From: Achatina immaculata | Taxonomy: Eukaryota; Mollusca; Gastropoda; Stylommatophora; Achatinidae | NCBI GenBank assembly: GCA_009760885.1 | Contig: CM019707.1 | Location: 36,630,234 to 36,694,233 of the forward strand | DNA: 64,000 nucleotides | Direction of reading: 5' to 3' | Shown: piece by piece, positions 31,031-42,616 of the stretch | How positions within the stretch are numbered: the first letter of the stretch is position 1 | Layout: each line of letters starts with the position of its first letter | Program-made: the position numbers and the translations under genes | Notes under the pieces: model-generated | Told to the model about the DNA's origin: nothing | What the model saw: only the letters and a program-made list of their open reading frames with translations | The model's database searches: none

Positions 31031-32133
31031 AAAAAAAAAAAAGAAACGCAACACTACTGTAGTCGGAACTGACACCAAATTTCAAACTTGTATCAAAATT
31101 TTCTTTTAAGGAATTAATATTTTAATTTTTGTATGAAGAAACTTTAAGACTTTAACAATGAAATGATGTTATTTAAATTTGATTTGGACTTTTATTCTTT
31201 GCGACTGAGGCCTCTGTTTCAGTAAGGTGTATGGCCTCCTCTGGCCTGTATTAGAGAACGATATCTCCTTAATATGGATCCGATTAGCCGTTGGATCTGT
31301 TGTTGTGGGATGGCTGCCCACTCTTCCCGCGTGCAAGAAACAACTGTCGGAGATTGGTTGTCTGTTGAGTTCATCCCATAGGTTTTCTACTGGGTTCATG
31401 TCTGATGACATGGATGGCCACGGAATGGTCCGGACGTTGATCTCAGCGAGGAACTGGGTGGTGAGTTGTGCCACATGAGGTCGAGCATTATGCTGCAGAA
31501 AAATCGACCCTGGTGCAGCTAGAAGTGGAAGGACGTTAGGACGAAGAATTTCAGCGACGTATCGTTGGGCGTTCAGGCGTCCTTCATTTTGCACTATGTT
31601 ACTTCTTCCCATGAAATTGATCGTCCCCCACACTAGTACACCTCCACCACCATTTGGAGGAGCCTCATCCATGCAGTTCTTAGCGAAGCGCTTCTGGACT
31701 CTGCGGTAAACTCTTCTCCATCTATCGTGTCGCTGGAGCAGAAAGAATGAGTCATCACTAAACCAAACCCTTCTCCAATCATTCGCAACGGTCCAATGAC
31801 GATGAGTTGTTCTGCAGTGAGATGAGCCATACTTGCGCATTGAATTTTCAAATGAATTATTCGAGGAGCGTCAATCTTTTATAGGCATTCAATAACATGG
31901 TCAGTGGGTTTTGTGTTCGGTTTCACGGGATTCTCATGAACCTGTCATGAGTTATTGTCAGAAATGCTGTTGTGACTAGTGTCGCTTTTCTGTGCTCATG
32001 AATCATCTGCTGAGTATAATTCAGGTCAGCACATGAAGTTGATGCCCAAGTGAACGTTTCAGGCAATTTGCCCTTGTCTGATCAGCAAACTTCAGTTTAA
32101 ATCGCAACATTGTATTTGTTCCGTTTCTTTTTT
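31031..32133 (-). mobile_element. Tc1-like DNA transposon, decayed
   Basis: Flanked by TA (31029-31030 and 32134-32135). The ends are inverted: left AAAAAAAAAAAAGAAACGCA, right reading inward AAAAAAAGAAACGGAACAAA. The ~1.1-kb minus-strand unit carries a transposase remnant at 31169-31840. The ~290 bases upstream of it, where the paired helix-turn-helix domain should be, show no recognisable coding, so part of the N-terminus is lost or too diverged. Confidence 0.75.
31169..31840 (-). pseudogene. Tc1-like transposase, truncated, catalytic Asp replaced by His
   Basis: A 223-residue frame covering the DDE domain. The first block, WTVANDWRRVWFSDDSFF, holds the first Asp (D29). GGGGVLVWGTINFMGRSNIV follows. 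The second catalytic block reads FLQHNARPHVA where the family has QDNARPH, so the second Asp is His. The third block, SSDMNPVENLWDELNR, keeps the Glu. The remainder after NRQPISD is frameshifted and unlike the family's C-terminus. Loss of a metal-binding Asp and of the DNA-binding N-terminus should leave it inactive. Full Tc1 transposases are about 340 residues. Confidence 0.82.
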
Positions 32134-32135
32134 TA

Positions 32136-32765
32136 CCAGCATAATTTGCGTAAACTAAATTTGACCCGGATTTCTAAGACAGGATGAACATAGGAAAAAT
32201 TCATTGAGGAAATCATTTGGGTGAACTTTGACCTTTGAACTTAATCTTTCGAAACTGATTTCTTTCTTCTGTTCCTTTTACACTTCTCTCTTGAAGTGGA
32301 ATCTTCTTAAATATCATATATCCATTCCTGGAATTCCGTCAATCAAAACTTTTCAGAACAGATTTTAGGTAAAGAAGCGGATAAATAAAAAGTACTAATA
32401 GCAGATTTTAATTGCAGTCGATAAGTGCTCTCTGATCTGTTTTCTTCCCTTCTCATGTTTCTTCCACCTACTTTATATCGCTTGTTTTTTTCCCGTCTCC
32501 TGTTTATTCCGATTACTTTATATCGCTTGTTTTCTTCCTATCTACAGTTTTATTTAAGCATTTTTTTCTAGCTTCTTTCAATTTCTTTTTAATTCTTTCT
32601 GTTTCTGTCTGGTTTTTAAGAACCTTTAGAGTTGTTCTGTGTTCTTCATTTCCATATTTTTCTTTCTTTTCCTCCTTTCTTTTGTTGTTTCTGTCTGTTT
32701 CATTTTTCTCAGTTCAATTTCTTTCTTTCTTTCTTTTATAATTTTTTTCAGACTAGTTTCTTCAG

Positions 32766-32770
<5 letters not shown>
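32136..32770. other. No gene recognised
   Basis: AT-rich unique sequence with two similar TTTATATCGCTTGTTTT blocks (about 32470 and 32517). Confidence 0.5.
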
Positions 32771-32807
<37 letters not shown>

Positions 32808-33690
32808 ACACTCTCTCTCTCTCTCTCTGTTTCTCTTTAACTCTCTTTCTGCTTCTCTCTAACTCTCTCTGTTTCTATATAACTCTCTCTTTGTGTGTGT
32901 GTCTCTCTCTCTCTGTTTCTCTCTAGTTTTCCTTCTGTTTCTCTCCTACTCTCTCTCTCTCTGGTTCTCTGTAATTCTCTCTGCTTCTCTCTAACTTTCT
33001 CTGGCTCTCTCTCTGTTTCTCTCTTATTCTCTCTGATTCTTTATAACTCTCTCTGTTTCTCTCTAACTCTCTCTGTTTCTCTATAATTTTCTCTCGATCT
33101 GTGTTTCTCTCTAACTCTCTCTCTCGCTCTCTGTTTCTCTCCAACTCTCTCTGTTTCTCTAAAATTTTCTCTCGATCTATCTTTCTCTCTAACTCTCTGT
33201 CTCTCTCCCGCTCTCTGTTTCTCTCTAACTCTCGGTTTCTCTCTAACTCTCTTTCTCGTTCTCTGCTGATCTCTAACTCTCTCTGTTTATCTCTAATTCT
33301 CTCTCGTTCTCTTTTTTCTCTAACTCTCTCTCGCTCTCTGTTTCTCTCTAACTTTTTTCTAACTCTCTCTGTTTCTCTCTAATTCTCTCTGTTTCTCTAT
33401 AACTTTCTCTCGCTCTCTGATTCACTCTAACTCTCTCTCTCGCTCTCTGTTTCTCTCTAACTCTCTCTGTTTCTTTATAACTCTCTCTCTCTGTGTATCT
33501 ATCTATCTCTCTGTTTCTTTATAACTCTCTCTCTCGTTCTCTGTTTCTCTCTAACTCTCTCTCTCTCTGTTTCTCTCTCTCGCTCTCTGTTTCTCTCTAA
33601 CTCTCTCTCTCTCGCTCTCTGTTTCTCTCTAACTCTCTCTCTCTCTCTCGCTCTCTGTTTCTTTCTAACTCTCTTGTCTCCTATCTTCAC
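32771..33690. repeat. Polypyrimidine CT-rich tract (~920 bp)
   Basis: (CT)n with regular interruptions giving units like TCTCTCTAACTCTCTCTGTT. Period is irregular. All frames here (Leu/Ser/Phe forward, Arg/Glu reverse) are artefacts. Confidence 0.95.
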
Positions 33691-34089
33691 TCATTATATT
33701 TTCTCCTCATGTACTTCTCGCTTCATGAGCCCCATCATTCTCTTTCTCTCTGGGCCGTTACTCCCATGATTTCTCCTTCTCTTAGCCAGATCCTCTGCTT
33801 TACTCTCTGTTTCTCTGACGTCGCTGTGGCCCCCCCCCCCTGGTCCTGTGTCTCCCCTCTCGTGGCGTGCAACGTAATAGCTTCACTTTCAGCAGGAAGC
33901 GGAAATGATGCTTCCAAAAACAGGCCCGCAGCAAGTCATTCTTTTCTCTTTCTTTTTCCGTTTTTTTTTTTTTTGTTAAAATTTTGTTTCCTAATCTGAC
34001 AACATATTCTGGTGTGTTTTTTAAAAAATAGTTCTCTGAGAATATGAAAACAAATGTAAATAATAAGAGAGAAAGATGAAATAAGTGAG
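33691..34089. other. No gene recognised
   Basis: Unique sequence with a C run at 33831-33841 and a T run at 33961-33975. Confidence 0.5.
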
Positions 34090-34625
34090 ATTACAAATAG
34101 GAAGATTGCTTTAGCAGAGTTTAACTAAGGAGAATGTTTTAACAGCATTAGACTAGGGAGATTTTGTTATTCGCGCTAGACTAGGGAGATTTTGTGAGTA
34201 CCACCAGACTACTCAGACTTTGTTAGCAGTACTAGACTAGGGAGATTTTGTTAGTAGCACTAGACTAGGGAGATTTTGTTAGCAACTCTAGACTAGGGAG
34301 ATTTTGTTTGTAGCACTGGAGTATGGAGATGTTGTTAGCAGTTCTAGACTAGGAAGACTTTGTTAATCGCACTAGACTAGGGACATTTTGTTAGCAGCAC
34401 AAGACAAGAGAGATCATGTTAGTAGTAAGAGACTAGGGAGATCATGTTAGTAGTAAGAGACTAGGGAGATCATGTTAGTATTAAGAGACCAGGGAGATCA
34501 TGTTAGTAGTAAGAGACCAGGGAGATCATGTTAGTAGTAAGAGATTAGGGAGATCATGTTAGTAGTAAGAGACTAGGGAGATCATGTTAGTAGTAAGAGA
34601 CTAGGGAGATCATGTTAGTAGCACT
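34090..34625. repeat. 28-bp minisatellite, two subtypes
   Basis: About 19 copies of a 28-bp unit. The first half uses AGATTTTGTTAGTAGCACTA plus GACTAGGG; from about 34400 it switches to AGATCATGTTAGTAGTAAGA plus GACTAGGG with much higher identity between copies. Confidence 0.93.
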
Positions 34626-34709
34626 AGTCGAGAAATTCTAAAGAAGCCCTAGTATGCCATGGAGTCACCTAGGAGATGCTGTGGTATTGCCCATATTTTC
34701 TTTTGGTTG

Positions 34710-37040
34710 TCAGCACAATAGAGGGTGATATGGTCATCAGTTCACCTGGCCCAAGCACACTAGAGGGTGATGTGGTCATAAGTTCACCTGGTCTCATCAC
34801 ACTAGAGGGTGATGTGGTCATAAGTTCACCTGGTCTCATCACACTAGAGGGTGATGTGGTCATAAGTTCACCTGGCCTCAGCACACTAGAGGGTGATGTG
34901 GTCATAAGTTCACCTGGTCCCAGCACACTAGAGGGTGATGTGGTCATAAGTTCACCTGGTCCCAGCACACTAGAGGGTGATGTGGTCATAAGTTCACCTG
35001 GTCTCATCACACTAGAGGGTGATGTGGTCATAAGTTCACCTGGTCCCAGCACACTAGAGGGTGATGTGGTCATAAGTTCACCTGGTCCCAGCACACTAGA
35101 GGGTGATGTGGTCATAAGTTCACCTGGTCCCAGCACACTAGAGGGTGATGTGGTCATAAGTTCACCTGGTCCCAGCACACTAGAGGGTGATGTGGTCATA
35201 AGTTCACCTGGTCCCAGCACACTAGAGGGTGATGTGGTCATAAGTTCACCTGGTCCCAGCACACTAGATGGTGATGTGGTCATAAGTTCACCTGGTCCAA
35301 GCACACTAGAGGGTGATGTGGTCATAAGTTCACCTGGTCCCAGCACACTAGAGGGTGATGTGGTCATAAGTTCACCTGGTCCCAGCACACTAGAGGGTGA
35401 TGTGGTCATAAGTTCACCTGGTCCCAGCACACTAGAGGGTGATGTGGTCATAAGTTCACCTGGTCCCAGCACACTAGAGGGTGATGTGGTCATAAGTTCA
35501 CCTGGTCCCAGCACACTAGATGGTGATGTGGTCATAAGTTCACCTGGTCCCAGCACACTAGATGGTGATGTGGTTATAAGTTCACCTGGTCCCAGCACAC
35601 TAGATGGTGATGTGGTCATAAGTTCACCTGGTCCCAGCACACTAGATGGTGATGTGGTCATAAGTTCACCTGGTCCCAGCACACTAGAGGGTGATGTGGT
35701 CATAAGTTCACCTGGTCCCAGCACACTAGAGGGTGATGTGGTCATAAGTTCACCTGGTCCCAGCACACTAGAGGGTGATGTGGTCATAAGTTCACCTGGT
35801 CCCAGCACACTAGAGGGTGATGTGGTCATAAGTTCACCTGGTCCCAGCACACTAGAGGGTGATGTGGTCATAAGTTCACCTGGTCCCAGCACACTAGAGG
35901 GTGATGTGGTCATAAGTTCACCTGGTCCCAGCACACTAGATGGTGATGTGGTCATAAGTTCACCTGGTCCCAGCACACTAGAGGGTGATGTGGTCATAAG
36001 TTCACCTGGTCCCAGCACACTAGAGGGTGATGTGGTCATAAGTTCACCTGGTCCCAGCACACTAGATGGTGATGTGGTCATAAGTTCACCTGGTCCCAGC
36101 ACACTAGATGGTGATGTGGTCATAAGTTCACCTGGTCCCAGCACACTAGATGGTGATGTGGTCATAAGTTCACCTGGTCCCAGCACACTAGAGGGTGATG
36201 TGGTCATCAGTTCACCTGGCCCCAGCACACTAGAGGGTGATGTGGTCATAAGTTCACCTGGTCCCAGCACACTAGAGGGTGATGTGGTCATAAGTTCACC
36301 TGGTCCCAGCACACTAGATGGTGATGTGGTCATAAGTTCACCTGGTCCCAGCACACTAGATGGTGATGTGGTTATAAGTTCACCTGGTCCCAGCACACTA
36401 GATGGTGATGTGGTCATAAGTTCACCTGGTCCCAGCACACTAGATGGTGATGTGGTCATAAGTTCACCTGGTCCCAGCACACTAGAGGGTGATGTGGTCA
36501 TAAGTTCACCTGGTCCCAGCACACTAGAGGGTGATGTGGTCATAAGTTCACCTGGTCCCAGCACACTAGAGGGTGATATGGTCATAAGTTCACCTGGTCT
36601 TAGCACACTAGAGGGTGATATGGTCATAAGTTCACCTGGTCTCAGCACACTAGAGGGTGATATGGTCATAAGTTCACCTGGTCCCAGCACACTAGAGGGT
36701 GATGTGGTCATAAGTTCACCTGGTCCCAGCACACTAGATGGTGATGTGGTCATAAGTTCACCTGGTCCCAGCACACTAGAGGGTGATGTGGTCATAAGTT
36801 CACCTGGTCCCAGCACACTAGAGGGTGATGTGGTCATAAGTTCACCTGGTCCCAGCACACTAGATGGTGATGTGGTCATAAGTTCACCTGGTCCCAGCAC
36901 ACTAGATGGTGATGTGGTCATAAGTTCACTGGTCCCAGCACACTAGATGGTGATGTGGTCATAAGTTCACCTGGTCCCAGCACACTAGAGGGTGATGTGG
37001 TCATCAGTTCACCTGGCCCCAGCACACTAGAGGGTGATGT
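34710..37040. repeat. 42-bp minisatellite (~55 copies), open on both strands
   Basis: A 42-bp unit, AGCACACTAGAGGGTGATGT plus GGTCATAAGTTCACCTGGTCCC, repeated for 2.3 kb with very few changes (GAGG/GATG, GTCCC/GTCTC, GTC/GTT). The unit equals 14 codons without stops, giving about 750 codons forward (SSPGPSTLEGDVVI) and about 750 reverse (MTTSPSSVLGPGEL). A one-base deletion at about 36929 breaks both. There is no splice site, promoter or unique flanking coding sequence, so I treat both as repeat artefacts. Confidence 0.97.
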
Positions 37041-37084
37041 GGTCGCTTGGCTACCTTTCTCCGCGCCCCTTCCCCTCAGTTTCA

Positions 37085-37200
37085 GAAGAGGTCAACTATC
37101 CACTTCTACATTTGAACGACCTGGATCGACTGGGTGAATGTGAACCACCGCTTTCCTCTTGAGAGACGAGTGCACTTTCCACTGGGCCATTCAGCCGTCC
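37085..37200 (-). mobile_element. tRNA-like SINE head (candidate, minus strand)
   Basis: Minus strand from 37200: GAATGGCCCAGTGGAAAGTG (A-box-like) and, ~45 bases on, GGTGGTTCACATTCACCC (B-box-like). Boundaries are unclear; it abuts the 42-bp array. Confidence 0.5.
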
Positions 37201-37403
37201 ATCCAGTCGGGCAGCCAGGTAAATACTGGCAACAAAGAAATCTGTTCTGATCAGGCACCAAAAATCTTCATTATCAAGCTATCACAGACAGTCAGACAGA
37301 CAGAAACAGACAGACATTCAGACAGACAAGAAGTGCCTAACGAAGTATTTGAATATGTGGTTACACAAATTCTTATTTAATGAGAATGATAGAAGAATAT
37401 ATA

Positions 37404-38397
37404 AGGTCCGGCTATTAAGTAATGAGACTATTTACATAAAAAAATAAAATAAACAACAGTTGAAGATATAACCTGTATTTTATTCAAAGTAAGCTCCTTG
37501 TGCATTAATACAGTGAGTGGCATGATCTAACAAACACTGGAAGGACCTCTGCTGTTCTCTGTTGGTATGGCTCTTAAACTCGATGTTACGGCCCTTTGGA
37601 TGTCATCAGTATCTTCAAAGAAGCGTACTTTCAATGCTAACTTTAATTTTGGGAATAGAAAATAATCACAGGGAGAAAATCTGGGGAATAGGGTGGATGG
37701 TTGAGAATAAACACTTGTTTTGGGGCCAAAAATTCCTCTACAAAATACCGCCCAGTGAGCCGGTGCATTATCATGAAGGAAAAAACTGCCAGGTGTTGAA
37801 TACTCGGGTTGGACTCGGAGAATCCTTTTCAATAGACGTTTCAAAATAGTTAAATAAACTTTGGCAGTGACAGCCTGTCCCTCTGGAATAAATTCTTTGT
37901 GAATTCTTTGCTATCGTAGAAGTACAGCAACATTGTCTTCACTTTCGTCTTTTGAAGACAATTTTTTTTTCCTTTATGGTGATGGTGATGACTTCCACTG
38001 AGCACTTTGACGTTTAGTTTTGGGATCATAGCCAAAAATCCATGTTTCATCCTCTGCAACAATCAAATTTAAGAAACGTTTATTTCTGCGACACGTTTTG
38101 ATGATGTCATTTGCGTACTCAACACGCTGATGATTTTGGTCATCAGACAACGAATGTGATACAAACCAGCAAGTAACTTTTTTCTTGCCCAAATCTTCTA
38201 CTAAAATTTTACGAATGGTCTCTCGGTTAACACCAAATTCTTCTGCCATCATCCTCACAGTCAAACAACGATCTTCTTGTATCCGTTCTCTGACTTTTGA
38301 AATGAGTTCCTCATTACGAACAGAAATTGGGCGTCCATATCTAGTTGCATTTGTAATCGTTTCCACACCACTTTTGAATCGTGAATACCAATTTCGT
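37404..38397 (-). mobile_element. mariner-like transposon remnant, 5' end replaced
   Basis: The 3' terminus at ~37404 begins GGTCCGGCTATTAAGTAATG, typical of a mariner inverted repeat. The minus strand encodes NWYSRFKSG, then YGRPISVRNEELISKVRERI, DRCLTVRMMAEEFGVN, AEDETWIFGYDPKTKRQSAQ (first Asp), after a frameshift KTMLLYFYDSKEF, and after another HDNAPAH (second Asp) and SPCDYFLFPKLK (third Asp). Thirty-four residues separate the last two Asp, the DD34D spacing. All three catalytic residues survive, but at least two frameshifts kill the gene. The start of the gene and its 5' inverted repeat are absent: at ~38397 the sequence becomes RTE-like. Confidence 0.88.
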
Positions 38398-39690
38398 ATA
38401 TCTATTTCACTTCTACTGTCCTCATAGAGTTCTCTAATGTATTCACTTCATTTTGCCATTATTTCATCTCTGTCCATTATTGTATGCTCCTCCTTTAACT
38501 TCAGGCAGCCAGTCTTGTGGTATGTCCTTTTGTTTATTAACTCCTTTATTTGTTTGTACATATCTCTTGCGTTTCCATGATGATGTGTCTCTATTTCATT
38601 ACATTTATTATTTAGTCAATCTTCTTTAGCTTTATTGCATTTGTGTCTTATTTCTTTATTTATTTTGTCATATTCCTCTTTATCTTCCTTAAGACTTCTT
38701 CTCCGATCCATTCGTTGCTAAATTTCTTCTGTCATCCACCCCTGTTTAGTGTGTCGTTTATTTGGAGGTAGGATTTCGATAGATGTTTGCTGAATAGAGT
38801 CTTTAAGTATATTCCATTGTTCATTAATTGTTTCAATCCTCTCTATAGCATTATACCTATTATGTACTATGGTCCTATATTGTTCTTGTATTGCCTTATC
38901 TTTCTGTAACATCTCTCTATCTAGTTCTTTGTTTTTAGCTGCTACTTTTAACCTCTTTAGCCTGATTCTCACTTTTCCTACGACTGGGATGTGGTCACTG
39001 TTGCAATCTGCGCTTGGTCTTGTTTTCACAGATATTAGTGAATTCCTGAATCTTCTGTTGGTCATAATGTAATCTATCTGGTTACGTATGTTATTATTTG
39101 GGCTTTTCCATGTCCATAGTCGCCTAGGATGTTGTTGAAACCAAGTATTTCCTATTATCATTTTATTCTGTTCTGCCCACTCAATCAACATCTCTCCTTT
39201 TGTATTTCTGATACCTAGTCCATACTTGCCAGTAGCTTCATTGTCTTGTTCAGTCCCTAAAAAAAATCACCAACACAAAATTTACTTCCCATGGCTTGCA
39301 CTGTTTCATTGCCATGTCCAGATTGTTGTAAAATTATTTTATCTCATCATCAGAACTTTCTGAAATTGGTGCGTATACTTGGATGAGATTTGTGTCTATT
39401 GGATAGCCCTGTAATTTAACCATTAACACTCTGTCCGATATGCACCAGAAACCTTTCACGGTTCTTGCTGTCTTCTTATCCAATATTATGCCAACTCCAT
39501 TTCTACGCTGGTTTCCCTCGGAATATATTATTTTGAAGTCTTTATGATCTCTGCTTCCTTCTCCAGTCCATCTCATTTCAGGTAAACCAAAGATGTTAAT
39601 TTCCATTCTTTTCGTTTCTTGTTCAATGTTTTCCAGTTTTCCAAGTTCTGTTAGTGTTCTAATGTTCCATGTTGCAATTACTGTGGTGTT
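38398..39690 (-). mobile_element. RTE-like retrotransposon, endonuclease and connector region (type G)
   Basis: Starts on the minus strand near 39690 with an ATWNIRTL-type endonuclease opening. Then come MEINIFGLPEMRWTGEGSRD, NGVGIILDKKTARTVKGFWC, LIQVYAPISESSDDE, a frameshifted stretch at 39200-39320 (normally the GDFN block), MLIEWAEQNKMIIGNTWFQQ, TWKSPNNNIRNQIDYIMTNR and SADCNSDHIPVVGKVRIRLK (the closing SDH motif). The connector ends YIRELYEDSRSEIDI, where mariner sequence takes over. No polymerase domain follows. Several frame breaks make it inactive. It may belong to A, B or C, whose 5' parts are otherwise unseen here. Confidence 0.85.
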
Positions 39691-39880
39691 ACTTGTGTTT
39701 TCTTTGCTTAAGTAGTTGGATGACGATCTGGTATCACCTGTCGCACGTGATAGTCCCTACCGGACGAGGTTGTTCCACTGGAACCCCCATTAACGTGGTT
39801 ATGATTCAAAGAATTGTGGATTGTCATGATTGTTCTTGGGAATGTACAGTATTGGTTTCCCCTTGCCTTCAACCGGTTTG
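39691..39880 (-). promoter_or_regulatory. RTE-like 5' UTR segment
   Basis: Lies directly upstream of the endonuclease start on the minus strand. It shares a conserved block with 46375-46415: AAGGCAAGGGGAAACCAATA then CCCAAGAACAATCATGAC here, AAGGCTACGGGAAACCACTG then CCCAAGAATAGTTATGAT there. Non-LTR elements carry internal promoters in the 5' UTR, so this is a plausible promoter region; activity is inferred. Confidence 0.55.
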
Positions 39881-40052
39881 TTTATTGTTTACTCCACTAG
39901 CCTTTGACTCTGGCCAGAACCTACTCTACAAGGTTTGTTTATGATTTACTCCACTAGTCTTTGGCTCTGGCCAGAGCCTATCCTACAAGGTTTGTTTATG
40001 TTCTGCTCCACTAGCCTTTGAATCTGGCCAGAGCCTACTCTACAAGGCAGCA
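39881..40052. repeat. ~56-bp repeat, three copies
   Basis: Three units containing TTTGTTTATGATTTACTCCA and CTGGCCAGAGCCTACTCTAC lie next to the RTE-like 5' UTR. Tandem 5' promoter units are known in some non-LTR elements; whether these are such is unproven. Confidence 0.8.
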
Positions 40053-41055
40053 GGGGGCTTGAAATCAGAGTTTTCCTTCTCCTAGATGAGCTACCAACCA
40101 AGACTAACGAGTCTCATCTACCCGAAGCGTCTGGTTTTCAGGCGTCAGATACTCACCTTTCGCCCCTTCTCCTGTCAGTTTAAACAGTTCCGCCACGAGA
40201 AGGCCAGGAGCTGGACTTGGACTGTCAGAGGCTGTCTGAGACGCACGCCTTGGAGACATGGCGAACTAACTGCAGGCTTTGGAAACACCGGTCCCTCTGC
40301 TTCAGATAACTTGAGGACCACTGTCTTATTTGTCCCTTTTCGGAATCTCAGTGCTGGACCCAGTCCCCGTGGCCTGTTTGCTCACAACCACAGCATTACC
40401 AAAGCGGATCTCTTAAAGCCCTGCACGATTACCCAGCGGAGCATGCATTGGCGCGTCCTTCCCTTAATCCTTCTATCCAGGTCTCCTCTAATTCTGTCCT
40501 TCTATTTCGTCTACCCCCCCCCCCCCCGGCCACGCCTTCGCTTGGCTAGAATTTTCTGAGCTGTGTTTTAGATCTTTTGTTCTATAAACCTTTCGGAGGA
40601 TGGCGTGACCTGGGGAAAGTTTTTTTCGATCTTGGAACCAGGTTCAAGTCTCCTCCGCTGCTTCTTTAGCTTTTATTTTTATCAGATTTTTCTTCTGTTC
40701 CTTTGAAAAATAAACTTAATCATTATTTATTGTTACTGAACGAAATATGAAGAAGAAGAAGAAGAAGAAGAAGAAGAAGAAGAAGAAGAAGAAGCTGTGA
40801 AAACGAGGAAAGCAATAATAAAAATCACGTTCTATCTTTCTTTGTTTCTTTCAAATTTCATAGTTCTTTTTCTAACTATCTTTTATTTCCTTCCTGTCCT
40901 TTTCTACGATTTTCTTTATTCTTAGACAATCTTCTTCTTCTTCTTCTTCTTCTTCTTCTTGGTACTGCAGTCTTCATCTCCACGGGTTCCTTGTCGCCTT
41001 TGTTTTTTGTATTTTGCAGGAAACGAACTACAACGTTTCTTGTTGAGATACACTA
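40053..41055. other. No recognised gene; one 157-codon open frame
   Basis: The frame at 40086-40559 is the longest here that is neither repeat nor transposon. It has no recognisable domain, and its end runs into a C tract (40506-40518). Its composition (Arg/Pro/Leu-rich) looks incidental. (GAA)n at 40746-40793 and (CTT)n at 40930-40961 follow. Confidence 0.45.
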
Positions 41056-41059
41056 TCAG

Positions 41060-41840
41060 TTTTAAAATGTAACAGTTCCTCTCGTAATTTAACAGTTCCT
41101 CTCATAATTTAACAGTTTCTGTCATCATTGTACAGTCCCTCTCATTATTAAACAGTTCCTTTCATTATTTTACAGTCCCTCTCATTATTTAAGCGTTACT
41201 CTCATAATTTAACAGTTGCTCTCATCATTAACAGCTCCTCGCAGCATTTAACAGATCCGCTCCTAATTCAACAGTTCCTCTTATAATTTAACAGTCCCTC
41301 TCATCATTTAACAGTTCCTCTCACTTTTCAGACGCTTATCTCATTGTTTAACAGTTCTCATCGTGATTTTAACAATTTCTGTCATGATTTATCAGTTCCT
41401 ATCATGGTTTAACCGTTCTTCTGATAATTTAATAGTTCCTATTATAGTTTAACAATTCCTCTCATTGTTTAATGGTTCCTGTAGTGGTTCAAAATTTCCT
41501 GTAATTATTTAATAATTCTTGTCATAGTTTAACAGCTTCTGTCATAGTTTAACAGCTTCTGTCATAGTTTAACAGCTTCTGTCATAGTTTAACAGCTTCT
41601 GTCATAGTTTAACAATACCTCTCATAGTTTAACAGCTTCTGTCATAGTTTAACAATACCTCTCATAGTTTAACAGCTTCTGTCATAGTTTAACAATACCT
41701 CTCATAGTTTAACAATACCTCTCATAGTTTAACAGCTCCTGCGACGGTTTAATGGATCTTCTCATGGCTCAGCAGCCCCTCTCATAGTTTCACAGCTCAT
41801 TTCATTGTTTAACCGCAAGTCTCATTGTTTAACAGGTTCC
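41060..41840. repeat. 20-bp degenerate minisatellite
   Basis: About 38 copies of a 20-base unit, TCATAGTTTAACAGCTTCTG. Copies are diverged at the edges and nearly identical at 41520-41730, where two subtypes (AGCTTCTG and AATACCTC) alternate. Confidence 0.93.
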
Positions 41841-42021
41841 GTGAAGATAGTTGCTGACTGAAGTACGAAAATGATATGAAACACACGAACTGAAATATAC
41901 GGAAACAGAAATATACGATTTCAACTATTTCTCATAGAAAACGTGTACAGAAGTAGCTTCAACAAAAACATTTTAAATCAGATGACAAATCTCTCCTACA
42001 AAATGAAAACGAAAGCACCAT

Positions 42022-42245
42022 TGAGACTTGTGTTACTACATCATTGAGACTTGTGTTACTACATCATTGAGACTTGTGTTACTACATCATTGAGACTTGT
42101 GTTACTACATCATTGGGACTTGTGTTACTACATCATTGAGACTTGTGTTACTACATCATTGAGACTTGTGTTACTACATCATTGAGACTTGTGTTACTAC
42201 ATCATTGAGACTTCTGTTACTACATCATTGAGACTTCTATTACTA
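42022..42245. repeat. 23-bp minisatellite
   Basis: About ten copies of CATCATTGAGACTTGTGTTA plus CTA, nearly perfect. Confidence 0.96.
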
Positions 42246-42264
42246 CACCATTTATGACAAATAC

Positions 42265-42465
42265 TTTATACTCGACCTCGCTGACCGAGTGGTTAGGCTC
42301 TCGGTCTACTAACACGGTGGTATCGGGTTCAAGCCCAAGCAGAGGAACTTTTTTCTTCTGGTACCACTACACCAGAAAGGCCCTGGGGTCCACCCAGTCT
42401 CTGACTGCTACCTCAGAAATCTAGGAAGGTGGATGCAACCAGGCGTGATACTGACCACATCATTT
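42265..42465 (+). mobile_element. tRNA-derived SINE
   Basis: The head contains TGACCGAGTGGTTAGGCTCT, a good A box of Leu/Ser tRNA type, and GGGTTCAAGCCC, a good B box. The body has CCAGGCGTGATACTGACCAC, shared in diverged form with the SINE at 21867. It ends close to the candidate hAT terminus. Confidence 0.72.
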
Positions 42466-42616
42466 GGCTTACCATAATATTTGTTTCTCAAAACGGGACG
42501 CCCACCATAATATTTTTTACTCAAATCGGGACGCCCACCATAATATTTTTTTTCTCAAACCGGGACAATTTCACTAGTGTGAACTTTCTGTAAAAATTCT
42601 TTGTTATTTTTAATGG

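Noticed and set aside
40086..40559. 157-codon open frame as a host gene
   Set aside because: No recognisable domain, ends in a poly-C tract, adjoins an RTE-like 5' UTR and has no splice or polyA support.
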